NCBI RefSeq assembly: GCF_024346315.1
Contig: NZ_JAGQCS010000007.1
Coordinates: forward strand, 94,539 to 158,538
Direction of reading: 5' to 3'
Length of the DNA: 64,000 nucleotides
Source: Cyanobium sp. ATX 6F1
GTDB lineage: Bacteria; Cyanobacteriota; Cyanobacteriia; PCC-6307; Cyanobiaceae
Of the stretch, positions 48,204 through 60,133 are shown piece by piece. The first letter of the stretch is position 1; each line of letters opens with the position of its first letter. The translations under genes were made by a program, and so were the position numbers. Under the pieces are notes generated by a model that saw only the letters and a list, made by a program, of their open reading frames with translations, did not search any database and was not told the origin of the DNA.

Positions 48204-49937
48204 ATGCAGGATTCATCCCCCCGGCTCAGCCACCTCAACCCCCGCGGCGAGGTGCACATGGTGGAGGTGGGCGATCGCCCCGCCACCGACCGCCGCGCCG
48301 TGGCCGAGGGGTTCATCGCGATCGCAGCGCCGGTGCTGGAGTCGATCCTCTCGGGTACCGCCGCCAAGGGCGATGTGCTGGCGGTGGCGCGGGTGGCGGC
48401 GATCCAGGCGGCCAAGCGCACCTGGGAGCTGATCCCCCTCTGCCACCCGATTGCCCTGACCGGCCTTGAGGTGCGGATCGAACCCGCAGGCGATGGCTCC
48501 GGCCTGCGCCTGGAGGCCACGGCCCGCACCACCGGTCCCACGGGGGTGGAAATGGAGGCGCTCACCGCTGTGCAGGTGGGTCTGCTCACCCTCTACGACA
48601 TGGTCAAATCCGCCGATCCGGCGATGACGATCGGACCCGTGCGGTTGCTGCGCAAGGAGGGTGGTCGCCATGGGGTGTGGGTGTCCCCCAGCAGCGCTCC
48701 AGCGGAACCCTTCCCCGCCGAGGGTCTGCCCCTCGAAGAGGCGCGCCGTCTCATTCTCGAAGCCCTTCAGCCCCTGGGCGGCAGCGAGAACCTGCCCCTG
48801 GCGGAGGTGCTGGGCCGGGTGAGCGCCGAGCCCGCGCTCGCCCGCGAGGCGGTGCCGGGGTTCAGGGCTTCGATCATGGATGGCTATGCCCTGGCCGATG
48901 CCGGGGTGCCGGAGTTGGGGCAGAGCTGGCGCCTGGTGGGGCGCTCGGCCCCGGGGGCTCCCTATGAAGGCGTTTTGGCGGCGGGGGAGGCGATCCGTAT
49001 CCTCACCGGTGCGCCCTTGCCGGAGGGGGGGAACAGGGTGTTGCCCCAGGAGCTGGTGGAGCGGGAGGAGTCCAGCCTCCTGCGTCTGGGCCGCCCGGCG
49101 GGGCCGAACCCCTGGATCCGCGCCGCCGACGAGGAGGCCTCAGCAGGCCAGGAGCTGCTGGCGGCGGGGGAGCGGCTCGGGGTGGCCGACCTGGCGCGTC
49201 TGGCCAGTTGTGGTGTGGGGGAGTTGGCGGTGCGTCCCCGCCCCCGGATCGGTCTGCTGATCAGCGGCGATGAGCTGGTGGCGCCAGGGAAGCTCCGTGC
49301 GCCCGGTTGCATTTGGGAGAGCAACGGCACCCTGCTGGAAGCCCTGCTGGCGCGGCTGGGCTACGGCGTCAGCGAACGGCGCGTGGAGGCTGATGACCCT
49401 GGCGCCCTGCGCCAGGCCCTGATCGAGCTGGCGGCAGGCTGTGATGTGGTGGTGAGTACCGGCGGCGTGTCGGCGGGCGACAGCGACTGGATGCGTGCCC
49501 TGGTGGCGGAGCTGGGGGAGGTGGCCTTCTGGAAGCTGTTCCTCAAGCCGGGCCGCCCCTTCGCCTGGGGCCGGGTACAGGACCGGCCGTTCTTTGGTCT
49601 TCCGGGCAACCCCGTGGCGGCGGCGATCACGGCGTTGCAGCTGCTCTGGCCGGCACTGCAGCGGCTGGAGGGGGCCGAGATTAAGCTCTTGCCGCGGCTG
49701 AAGGTGCACCTGGCAGCGGATCTCAACCGCGGCCCCGGCCGCCCGGAGCTGGCCCGGGCGCGGCTGCAGGTGGGAGCCGATGGGGCCTTGCTGGCGCTGG
49801 TGGAGGGCAGCCAGGCCTCCTCGCGGCTGGGTTCGCTGCAGGGGGCGGACTTGCTGCTCGAGATCCCCGCCGAAGCGGGAAACCTGGCGGCTGGTACGGA
49901 ACTGTGGGCCCAGCTGCTGCGGCTGCCGATCCTTTAG
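48204..49937 (+). CDS. MoaC-MoeA fusion, molybdenum cofactor biosynthesis
   Basis: One uninterrupted 577-residue frame. Residues about 1-160 are a full MoaC (cyclic pyranopterin monophosphate synthase: [34 protein letters not shown]). Residues about 172-577 are a full MoeA (molybdate insertion: [60 protein letters not shown]). The two halves act at the first and last steps of Moco synthesis. No stop or ribosome site at the junction, so a real fusion or a very clean sequencing artefact. Convergent with moaE, seven bases away. Confidence 0.93.
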   Translation: MQDSSPRLSHLNPRGEVHMVEVGDRPATDRRAVAEGFIAIAAPVLESILSGTAAKGDVLAVARVAAIQAAKRTWELIPLCHPIALTGLEVRIEPAGDGSGLRLEATARTTGPTGVEMEALTAVQVGLLTLYDMVKSADPAMTIGPVRLLRKEGGRHGVWVSPSSAPAEPFPAEGLPLEEARRLILEALQPLGGSENLPLAEVLGRVSAEPALAREAVPGFRASIMDGYALADAGVPELGQSWRLVGRSAPGAPYEGVLAAGEAIRILTGAPLPEGGNRVLPQELVEREESSLLRLGRPAGPNPWIRAADEEASAGQELLAAGERLGVADLARLASCGVGELAVRPRPRIGLLISGDELVAPGKLRAPGCIWESNGTLLEALLARLGYGVSERRVEADDPGALRQALIELAAGCDVVVSTGGVSAGDSDWMRALVAELGEVAFWKLFLKPGRPFAWGRVQDRPFFGLPGNPVAAAITALQLLWPALQRLEGAEIKLLPRLKVHLAADLNRGPGRPELARARLQVGADGALLALVEGSQASSRLGSLQGADLLLEIPAEAGNLAAGTELWAQLLRLPIL

Positions 49938-49944
49938 GAGCCGT

Positions 49945-50403
49945 TCAGAACGGCGTGTTGCCCTCCACCCAGGTGCCCACGCCACCGCTCCATTCCCGTT
50001 TCCAGAACGGCGCCTCGTGCTTGAGCGCCTCCAGCAGCTCCTGGGCGCAGCGCTGGGCGGGGCCGCGGCGGTCGGCCGCCACAGCGACCAGGACGATCGC
50101 TTCACCGGGTCGCACCCGCCCGACGCGGTGGGCCAGGCGCACACGGCTCACCCCGTGGCGCTCCGCCAGCTCCTGGGCCAGGTCCTGCAGGCGCCGTTCG
50201 CTCATCCCCGGGTAGTGCTCCAGCTCCAACGCCTCCAGGGCCGTGCCATCGGCGCCCACAGGTCGCACGCGGCCGATGAAGTGGCTCTCGGCTGCCGCCA
50301 GGGGCGCCAGGGCCGAGGCGGCGAGCTGCCAGGCCGCCAGCAGCTCCAGGGGCATGAACGGCTCCGGGTGCAGGCTGATCAGCAGCTCGGCGGGGAGGTC
50401 CAT
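49945..50403 (-). CDS. moaE: Molybdopterin synthase catalytic subunit
   Basis: A 152-residue MoaE: SHFIGRVRPV, LELEHYPGMSERRLQDL, VRLAHRVGRVRPGEAIVLVAVAADRR and the Lys-rich EAPFWKREW are typical. With MoaD-thiocarboxylate it forms molybdopterin. Its ATG overlaps the moaD stop (TGATG). Confidence 0.95.
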   Translation of the reverse strand: MDLPAELLISLHPEPFMPLELLAAWQLAASALAPLAAAESHFIGRVRPVGADGTALEALELEHYPGMSERRLQDLAQELAERHGVSRVRLAHRVGRVRPGEAIVLVAVAADRRGPAQRCAQELLEALKHEAPFWKREWSGGVGTWVEGNTPF

Positions 50404-50663
50404 CAGCCGCCGCTGATCGGGGGCAGGAAGGCCAGCTCATCGCCGGCCCTGAGCCGCGCATCGGCGGCGGCGAACTGCTGGTTGATGGCGACCCGCAGCG
50501 GGGCGGGCAGCGGGCTCGGCCCGAGCCCCAGCCGCTCCCAGATCTCGGCGGCGCTGACGACACCCTCCCCCAGGGGCACGGTCCGCTCGCCCCAGCCGGC
50601 CTGCTCCCGCAGCCGCGCGAACAGACGCACGGTGATGGTGGGGGTGGCCTCGGGGGCGGTCAT
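50403..50663 (-). CDS. moaD: Molybdopterin synthase sulfur carrier subunit
   Basis: An 86-residue ubiquitin-fold protein starting MTAPEATPTITVRLFARLREQAG and ending PPISGG, with the C-terminal Gly-Gly that is adenylated and thiocarboxylated. The frame is open upstream to 51278 but that portion is antisense to moaB. Translationally coupled to moaE. Confidence 0.95.
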   Translation of the reverse strand: MTAPEATPTITVRLFARLREQAGWGERTVPLGEGVVSAAEIWERLGLGPSPLPAPLRVAINQQFAAADARLRAGDELAFLPPISGG

Positions 50664-50765
50664 CACGGCGGGGTAGCTCCGATGAGCCTGGCACCTCCCG
50701 CCCGACGCCGGTAAGACTTCCGGTCGCCCGTGTCTAGGGTCGGGCTTCCATCTGACGCTGTCTCC

Positions 50766-51290
50766 GTGGGCCTTGCGATCGCCCTGCTCACCATCTCCGA
50801 TCGCCGCAGCGCCGATCCTGAGCTGGCCGATCCCTCCGGCGATGCCCTCGAGCAGCGCCTGGGCGCGGCGGGCCATCAACTGCTGGAGCGTTGCCGTGTT
50901 CCCGACGATCGCTACCGGGTGCGCGCCGAGCTCAGCCGCTGGATCGCCGATCCTGCCGTGCAGGTGGTGATCACCAGCGGCGGCACCGGCCTCACCGGCC
51001 GCGACGGCACCCCGGAGGCGGTGGCGCCCCTGCTCGACAAGACGATCGAGGGCTTCGGCGAACTGTTCCGGGTGCTGTCGTTTGAGACCATCGGCACCAG
51101 CAGCCTGCAGAGCCGCTGCCTCGCCGGGGTGGCCAACGGCACGGTGATCTTCGTGTTGCCCGGCTCCCTCGATGCCGTCACAACGGCCTGGGATCGCCTG
51201 ATTGGCGCCCAGCTGGAGGCCACCACCGCCCCCTGCAACCTGGTGCAGCTGCTGCCAAGGTTGCGCGAATCGCCGCACCTACCGGCCTGA
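50766..51290 (+). CDS. moaB: MoaB/MogA-type molybdopterin adenylyltransferase
   Basis: A 174-residue MoaB-family protein: AIALLTISDRR, VVITSGGTGLTGRDGTPEA and LPGSLDAVTTAWDRLIGAQLEA are conserved. GTG at 50766 is chosen (MGLAIALLT). It probably adenylates molybdopterin before MoeA acts. Divergent from moaD/moaE across about 100 bases that should hold both promoters. Seven bases separate it from the TauE gene. Confidence 0.93.
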   Translation: MGLAIALLTISDRRSADPELADPSGDALEQRLGAAGHQLLERCRVPDDRYRVRAELSRWIADPAVQVVITSGGTGLTGRDGTPEAVAPLLDKTIEGFGELFRVLSFETIGTSSLQSRCLAGVANGTVIFVLPGSLDAVTTAWDRLIGAQLEATTAPCNLVQLLPRLRESPHLPA

Positions 51291-51296
51291 TCACCG

Positions 51297-52046
51297 ATGG
51301 AGCCTTCCACCTGGCTGCTAGCGGCCCTGGCCACCGTGGCCTTTCTCTATGCCGGCGTCGGCCATGCCGGCGCCTCCGGCTACATCGCCGTGCTGGCTCT
51401 GGCGGGATTCGCCGCCGCTGAGATCCGCCCCCTGGCGCTGGTGCTCAACGTGCTGGTGGCGGGCCTGGCCAGCTGGCAGTTCATCGGCGCCGGCCACTTT
51501 CGCCGCGCGGTGTTTCTGCCCCTGGCGCTGGCCTCGGTGCCGGCCGCCCTGGTGGGAGGGATGGTGGCCCTGCCGGGCCCCTTGCTGCAACGGCTGATCG
51601 GCGTGGTCTTGCTCCTCTCCGCCTGGCGGTTGCTGCGGCCCGCGCTGCCGGAACCGTCCGCCGCCGCCGTGCCGGGGCCGTTGGGTTTGGGGCTCACCGG
51701 CGGCCTGCTCGGTCTGCTGGCTGGCCTCACCGGCACCGGAGGCGGCATCTTCCTCACGCCGTTGATGATCCTGCGCGGCTGGCTGGCGCCCCGCCAGGCG
51801 GCGGCGATCTCGGCGCCCTTCATCCTGGTCAACTCCCTGGCGGGGCTGACGGGTTTGTTGATCGCCAGGGGGCCCGCCGCGCTGCCTTCCCTTGCCCTGG
51901 TGGGGCCGATGGCCCTGGCGGTGGCGCTGGCCGGGGCCCTGGGGGCCTACGGCGGCAGCCGGCGCTTCAGCCCCCTCTGGATCCGGCGCCTATTGGCGCT
52001 GGTGCTGGTGGTGGCCAGCGGCAAGTTGCTGGGCCTGGGGGGATGA
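51297..52046 (+). CDS. TauE/SafE family anion permease
   Basis: A 249-residue, seven- to eight-helix protein with the duplicated TauE/SafE signature: YAGVGHAGASGYIAVLALAG in the first half and GLLAGLTGTGGGIFLTPLMIL in the second. Members export sulfite, sulfoacetate or other anions. Placed between moaB and a sulfite-oxidase-fold enzyme, it could handle molybdate- or sulfite-related anions; specificity is inference. Confidence 0.87.
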   Translation: MEPSTWLLAALATVAFLYAGVGHAGASGYIAVLALAGFAAAEIRPLALVLNVLVAGLASWQFIGAGHFRRAVFLPLALASVPAALVGGMVALPGPLLQRLIGVVLLLSAWRLLRPALPEPSAAAVPGPLGLGLTGGLLGLLAGLTGTGGGIFLTPLMILRGWLAPRQAAAISAPFILVNSLAGLTGLLIARGPAALPSLALVGPMALAVALAGALGAYGGSRRFSPLWIRRLLALVLVVASGKLLGLGG

Positions 52047-52058
52047 ACGGGGCGGGGC

Positions 52059-52075
52059 CCGGGCTCAGAGCCCGG
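52059..52075. terminator. Hairpin between convergent TauE and molybdoenzyme genes
   Basis: CCGGGCT-CAG-AGCCCGG, overlapping the stop of the minus-strand gene. No T-run. Terminator-like only. Confidence 0.4.
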
Positions 52076-52754
52076 CGAACCACTCGTAGCCCTGGTCTTC
52101 CCAGGTGCCGCGTCGCTCCCCCAGGGTCGCCGTCACCCGCAGGCCGGTCACCCACTTGCTCTGCTTGTACCCCAGCTTGATCGGCGCGGCCAATCGCACT
52201 GGGGCGCCGTTCGGAGCCGGCAGGGGGGCCCCGTTCATGTGGGTGGCCAGCAGGGTCTGGGGGTGCAGGGCCGAGGCCAGATCCCAGCTTTCGAAGTAGC
52301 TGTCGGCCGAATCAATCAGCACATAGCCGCCCAGGGGCGAAAGCTCCGCCAGCCGCAGCACGTCCGCCAGGCGCACCCCCGACCAGGCCACCACCGCGGA
52401 CCAGCCCTCCACACACACGTGGCGCATCACTGAGGTGTGCTGGGGCAGGGCGGCAAGGTCGGTCAGATCAAGGTTCAAGGGACGGCCCACCAGTCCCTTC
52501 ACCTGGAGGCGGTAGCGCTTTGGATCAAGGCGGGGTGTGCCGTTGAAGCTGTTCACCAGCAGCGCGGCTGGCTCCACCTGATCGGGCCTGAATTCCGGCA
52601 CCTTCCCCTGGCCCTGGAGCAAGGCTTCGAGGCGTTCGTTCAGGGGCTGGGTGCCGTTGCCCACCGCTTCGCTGACGCCGTTCAGGGCGCAGCCCCCCAG
52701 CAGCAGAGACGAACTGCCTCCGAGGCCCAGGCCGAGGAGCTGACGCCGGTTCAC
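52065..52754 (-). CDS. Sulfite-oxidase-fold molybdoenzyme (MsrP/YedY-like), exported lipoprotein
   Basis: A 229-residue protein starting GTG (MNRRQLLGLGLGG). The N-terminus has a twin-arginine-like RRQLLG followed by lipobox LGGC, so it is probably exported folded and lipidated. The Moco-binding cysteine is in RHVCVEGWSAVVAWSG; GYVLIDSADSYFESWD and the C-terminal LAAPIKLGYKQSKWVTGL complete the pfam00174 domain. It is shorter than MsrP (about 330). With the adjacent cytochrome b and secreted MsrA it likely reduces or oxidises sulfur substrates in the periplasm, plausibly methionine sulfoxide. Confidence 0.87.
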   Translation of the reverse strand: MNRRQLLGLGLGGSSSLLLGGCALNGVSEAVGNGTQPLNERLEALLQGQGKVPEFRPDQVEPAALLVNSFNGTPRLDPKRYRLQVKGLVGRPLNLDLTDLAALPQHTSVMRHVCVEGWSAVVAWSGVRLADVLRLAELSPLGGYVLIDSADSYFESWDLASALHPQTLLATHMNGAPLPAPNGAPVRLAAPIKLGYKQSKWVTGLRVTATLGERRGTWEDQGYEWFAGL

Positions 52755-53356
52755 AGGGTCATGGCCCGCAGCAGTCGCAGGCCGCCGACACGCCAGCTCA
52801 ACACCACGTGCGCCAGCACCAGCAGGACCATGGCCGGGATCGTGGCCAGGTGGCTCACCCGCAGCGCCTGCCAACTGCTCACCCCGAGCGGTTCAGCCAG
52901 GGCAAACAGGCTGGTGAGCCACCAGAACTGCGCCGGTTTGTACATCGCCAGACCACTGATCAGACTGAAGGCCAGCACGATCAGCATCAGGGTGTAGACG
53001 ATCCGGTGGGCCGAGAGCCGCCGCCGTGGCGCACTGGCGCTGGCCTTCAGAGCGGTGAGATCACCGAGTTCCCCCAGGCGCCGGCGGCGGCGCTGGATCA
53101 GCAGGGCCAGCCAGAGGCCCAGGTTCAACGCATAGAGGCCCATGAAGCCGAAGTGCCAGTCGCGGCCCCCCGACAGCCAGCCGCCGAGGGTGAACAGATC
53201 CGGCACGGTGGCGCCTCCCCGGCCCCCGAAGACGGGGTTGGCGTTGTAAATCTGCAGGCCGCTGGCGGCCATCACCAACAGCACCACCAGGTTGAAGCCG
53301 TGGAAGGCCCGGGTCCAGAGCGGGTGGTGGGGCTGGCGGGCGGACGTGTGGGCCAT
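52751..53356 (-). CDS. Membrane cytochrome b (b561/Ni-hydrogenase b-type)
   Basis: A 201-residue four-helix protein with candidate haem histidines in FHGFNLVVLLVMAASG, DWHFGFMGLYALN, SAHRIVYTLML and RVSHLATIPAMVLLVLAHVVLSW. It belongs to the cytochrome b561/FdnI-like group and would pass quinol electrons across the membrane to the molybdoenzyme whose start its stop overlaps. It is not the MsrQ (ferric-reductase-like) type usual for MsrP partners. Confidence 0.88.
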   Translation of the reverse strand: MAHTSARQPHHPLWTRAFHGFNLVVLLVMAASGLQIYNANPVFGGRGGATVPDLFTLGGWLSGGRDWHFGFMGLYALNLGLWLALLIQRRRRRLGELGDLTALKASASAPRRRLSAHRIVYTLMLIVLAFSLISGLAMYKPAQFWWLTSLFALAEPLGVSSWQALRVSHLATIPAMVLLVLAHVVLSWRVGGLRLLRAMTL

Positions 53357-53357
53357 C

Positions 53358-53984
53358 TCAGAGCGCCATCGCCGGATACAGCGCCCGCAGCCGCGCCAGC
53401 TTCGGCTGGTCGTGGACCACGATGTAGGGGTGGAAGGGGTTCCGTGCCATGAAGTTCTGGTGGTAGGCCTCGGCGGGGTAGAAGGCCTGCAGGGGCACCA
53501 CCTGGGTGACGATCGGCTGTGGGAAGCGGCGGGCGCGGCTGAGCTGGTTGATCGTCTCGACGGCCGTGCGTTGTTGCTCCGGGTTGGCGGTGAAGATCGC
53601 TGAGCGGTACTGGGGGCCCTGGTCGGGCCCCTGGCGGTTGAGCTGGGTCGGATCGTGGGCGACCTTGAAGTAGATCGTCAGCAATTGACCGTAGGAGACC
53701 CGCCGGGGATCAAAGCGGATCCGAACCGCCTCGGCATGGCCGCTGCGGCCGCTGCTGACCGTGTCGTAGCTGGCCTCCGAGCGGCTCCCGCCGGCGTAGC
53801 CGGACACCACCTCGCGCACTCCCTTGACGTGCTCGAACACGCCCTCCACCCCCCAGAAGCAGCCCCCCGCCAGCACGGCGGTCTGCAGGGGTGGTGGTGG
53901 GGCCGCCGCCGCCCTTGCGGCGCCCAGGGAAAGTGGCATCAGGGCGAAGAGGGCCGTCAGCAGGGCGGAGAGGTGCGGACCCAT
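53358..53984 (-). CDS. msrA: Peptide-methionine (S)-S-oxide reductase, secreted, one-Cys type
   Basis: A 208-residue MsrA with N-terminal signal peptide (about 1-28, MPLSLGAARAAAA) and catalytic GGCFWGVEGVFEHVKGV. Other conserved blocks: GYAGGSRSEASYDTVSSGRSGHAEAV, AHDPTQLNRQGPDQGPQYRSAIF and AEAYHQNF. Only one cysteine (in GCFWG) is present in the whole protein, so it lacks resolving cysteines and needs an external reductant. Followed within two bases by the cytochrome b gene. It repairs oxidised Met-S-sulfoxide in exported proteins. Confidence 0.94.
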   Translation of the reverse strand: MGPHLSALLTALFALMPLSLGAARAAAAPPPPLQTAVLAGGCFWGVEGVFEHVKGVREVVSGYAGGSRSEASYDTVSSGRSGHAEAVRIRFDPRRVSYGQLLTIYFKVAHDPTQLNRQGPDQGPQYRSAIFTANPEQQRTAVETINQLSRARRFPQPIVTQVVPLQAFYPAEAYHQNFMARNPFHPYIVVHDQPKLARLRALYPAMAL

Positions 53985-54097
53985 GGCAGGTGCGGGGCGT
54001 GATGCAGGGAATACCGGTGAACGCCCGGATCGGATGGGGGAATCCTCGACCGGTTGGAGGGCGGACGCCGTAGCTTGAATCTTCGCTCTGGCGGCCG

Positions 54098-56354
54098 ATG
54101 GCTGACCCCGGCTCCAGTCCCGATTCCTCCACCCCGGCCATGGGCGGCGGCTGGCCTGTGATCGACGGCTGGGCCCGGGCCACTCTTTCGCCCCGCGGCC
54201 CCCTGCTCTGGCAGACGCTGCTGCACAAGAGCGCCTGCCTCTCCTGTGCCTGGGGCACCGGCGGCCAGAACGGTGGCTTTGTCGATGAACTGGGTGAGCC
54301 GCTGCAGCGCTGCCTCAAGAGCGTCGAGGCGATCAGCGCCGAACTGCAGGCGGCGGTGCCGGAATCCGTCTTCTCAGGCCGCAGCGTCAGCGAGCTCCAG
54401 CGCCTGAGCTCCCTGGAGGCCGACCGGCTCGGCCGGCTCAGCCATCCGCTGATCCTGCGCGAGGGCCGCAGCCACTACGAGCGCCTCGGCTGGGACGACG
54501 TCTTCGAACTGGCCGAGGCCGCCTTCCGCGTGCCGCCGGAGCGGCTGGCCTCCTACAGCTCCGGCCGCTCCTCCAACGAGGCCGCCTACCTGCTGCAGTT
54601 GCTGGTGCGCGCGCTGGGCTCCAGCAACCTCGCCGACTGCTCCGACCTCTGCCACGCCCCCTCCACCGTGGGGCTGGGCGAGGTGTTCGGCTCGGGCACC
54701 TCGATGGTGAGCCTCGAGAGCCTGCAGCAGGCTGATTGCGTGGTGCTGGTGGGATCCAATGCGCCGGCGAACCACCCGCGGCTGATGAACGAGCTGATCC
54801 GCCTGCGGGAGCGAGGCGGCTCCGTGATCGTGATCAATCCGGTGCTGGAGGTGGGCCTGCTCAAGTTCGGCTCTCCGGCCTTCCCGATCAAATCAATGCT
54901 GCAGGGATCGGCGATCGCCTCGCTGTTCCTGCAGCCGATTCCCGGCAGCGATACAGCCGTTTTCCTGGGGATCCAGAAGGCCCTGCTGGAGGCCCACCAG
55001 GTGCGCCACGATTTCCTCGCCGCCCACACTGAAGGCTCCGAGGCGGTGCTGGAGCAGCTGCGTTCCACCCCCTGGGAGGCGATCACCGCCTGCTGCGGCC
55101 TCAGCCGAGAGGAGCTCGAGCACACCTCCGCCGTGATCGCCCGGGCCAGGGGTGTGGTGTTCGCCTGGGCAATGGGCATCACCCACCACGCCAACGGCAC
55201 CGCCAACGTGCACGCCATCGCCAACACGGCGCTGCTGAGCGGCAATGTGGCCAAGCCTGGGGCGGGCACGATGCCGATCCGCGGCCACTCCAACGTGCAG
55301 GGCTTCGGCTCGATGGGCGTGACCGTGAAGCTCCGCGCCGAGATGCAGCAGGCGCTTGAGCAGCTGCTGGGCCGGCCCCTGAGCCGTGTGCCTGGCTACG
55401 ACACCCGCGCCCTGATCGAGGCGGCCGAAGCCGGTGCCGTCGACACACTCCTCTGCCTGGGCGGCAACCTCTGGGGCGCCAACCCGGATTCGGCCCAGGC
55501 GAGGCTCGCCCTAGGGCGGATCGACACCGTGATGTATCTGGCCACCAAACCCAACCAGGGCCACTTCCACGGGCTAGGGGCGAAGCGCACCCTGGTGCTG
55601 CCGGTGTTCAACCGCTTCGAGACGCCGCACCGCACCACCACCGAAGCGGGCAACAACTTCGTGCGCCTCAACGAACCCGGCAGCACCCACCTCAAACGCG
55701 CCGATCTGATCAGCGAGGTTGGTTTCCTTTCCACCTTGGCGGCCCGGTTACTGGGCTGCGATCCCGTGGATTGGCCCCAGCTCCAGGATCCGGTGTATGT
55801 GCGCCAGCTGATCGCCCGCACGGTGCCGGGTTATGGCCCGATCGCCAACATCGATGCAACGAGGCGGGAATTCAGTGTGCAGGGGCGGCTGTTCAGCGAG
55901 CCGACGTTCCCCACGCCATCCGGGAAAGCGCGGATGGAACCCACACCCCTGCCGCAGCTGGCGTTGCCCGAGCCGGCCCACTTCGGCGGCCTGGCGCCGG
56001 ACGACACGGGGCTGGTGCTGGCGTTGATCACGGCGCGCAGCTACTCCCAGCACAACACCGTTGTGTACAAGGAGGGCGACGCCTACCGGGGCATGTCCCA
56101 TCGCAACACGATCCTGATGAACCGCGCCGATCTGACGCGCTCCGGTCTGCGCGCCCACCAGCGGGTGACGGTGCAGGGGGAGGCCGGAGCCCTGGAGAAC
56201 GTGGAGATCATCCCCGGCGAGATCCGCGAGGGGGCGGCGCTGATGTTCTATCCGGAGGTGAACGCGATCGTCAGGGCCCAGATCGATCCCCGCAGCGGTA
56301 CCCCGGCGTTCAAGCGGGTGCCGGTGCTGGTGCGGGGGGCCTTGGCGGCAAACC

Positions 56355-56365
<11 letters not shown>
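54098..56365 (+). CDS. YdeP-like molybdopterin oxidoreductase (FdhF-related)
   Basis: A 755-residue molybdopterin/bis-MGD enzyme of the FdhF/YdeP (acid-resistance oxidoreductase) group. N-terminal cluster cysteines: Cys47, Cys50 and Cys72 (SACLSCAWG...RCLKS). The active-site loop reads [14 protein letters not shown], without selenocysteine codon. MGD-binding regions include [11 protein letters not shown] and [11 protein letters not shown]. True substrate of this group is unknown. No signal peptide. Its stop overlaps the start of the glucosidase gene by 11 bases. Confidence 0.9.
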
Positions 56366-59072
<2,707 letters not shown>

Positions 59073-59090
<18 letters not shown>

Positions 59091-60029
59091 TGGCGGTGGC
59101 CTGACTCCCGGGCTAGGCAGAAGTGGATCGCTGGAGACCCATGGATGTTCCTTGAAGTGATGGCTGATTTCTTTGATGAAGGCATCGACCCGGGCCGCAA
59201 CGAAGCGATCGCGTCGGTGCAGCGCGTGGATCGGCAATGGTTTGGGCTGGTAGGCCTCAAGAACAACCCGCAGCCGATCGGATTCGATCTCCTCGCCAAA
59301 GAGCCAGACGGGACAGACGCCAATCCCCATGCCGGCCAGAACGGCCTCCCTGATCACCGAGGAGTTGTCGGTTCTGAAGTTCCCCCCGACGCTCACCCGT
59401 AGGGGCCCGTGGAGGGGATGGTCAAAATGCCAGTCGTTCAGCGTCGTATGACGGCTGAAGATGAGGCAATTGTGTTTGAGGAGGTCATCGGGAGTCTGGG
59501 GAACGGGTCGCTCGGCGAAATAGGTGGCGGCCGCCACGGTGACGCGCCGGGTGATGCCGATGGGATAGGCGATCAGGGATGGATCGCGGATCTCTCCGAT
59601 CCGAATGGCCACATCCACGGCCTCTTCCACCAGATCAACAAAGGCGTCGCTGAGCTTCAGATCCAGCTGAAGTCCTGGATGGCGCTCCAGGAACGACCGC
59701 ACAAAAGGCATGACCTCCTGCTGGCCGAACGCCACCGGGCAGCTCACGCGTAGGAAGCCCTCCAATCGGTTGCGCTGACCGACGCTGGCCGTTGCCGCTG
59801 CCAGGGCATCCAATGCCGGCTGGCAATGGGCGAAGAACCGCTCCCCTTCGGGGGTCAGGCTCAAGCGGCGGGTGGAGCGGCGCAGCAGTTGCACGTCGAG
59901 GTTGCGCTCCAAGCTGGCGATCTGCTTGCTCACGGTGGGCTGGGACGTGCCCAGCTCCCTGGAGGCGGCCGAAAAGCTCCCCAGCTCCACCACCCGAACG
60001 AAGACCTGGAGCAGGGTCAGCCGATCCAC
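59073..60029 (-). CDS. LysR family transcriptional regulator
   Basis: A 318-residue LTTR with GTG start. The N-terminal winged helix-turn-helix is clear ([39 protein letters not shown] is its outline, with the recognition part [11 protein letters not shown]), and the effector domain is in the CrgA/PP2_SBP group ([17 protein letters not shown]). It is divergent from an SDR gene and a TTC-N7-GAA box lies between the starts, so it most likely controls that gene and itself. Confidence 0.93.
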
Positions 60030-60036
60030 GGTTCAA

Positions 60037-60055
60037 TCATTCGCCAATGGAATGA
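60037..60055. promoter_or_regulatory. LysR-type operator between lysR and SDR genes
   Basis: TCATTC (60037-60042), seven bases, GAATGA (60050-60055), which contains the T-N11-A LTTR box TTC-N7-GAA. A second inverted repeat GCCAATG / CATTGGC (60043-60049, 60066-60072) overlaps it. Confidence 0.6.
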
Positions 60056-60133
60056 ATCCTAGTCTCATTGGCCCTCTTCTCAAATCCATGGGAATGGAAC
60101 AGGCTTTGGGCTGACCACTCATCCCAGCGATCC

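Noticed and set aside
48660..48720. Frameshift or missed stop joining moaC and moeA
   Set aside because: The frame is continuous with sensible linker sequence and no homopolymer run; accepted as a fusion pending resequencing.
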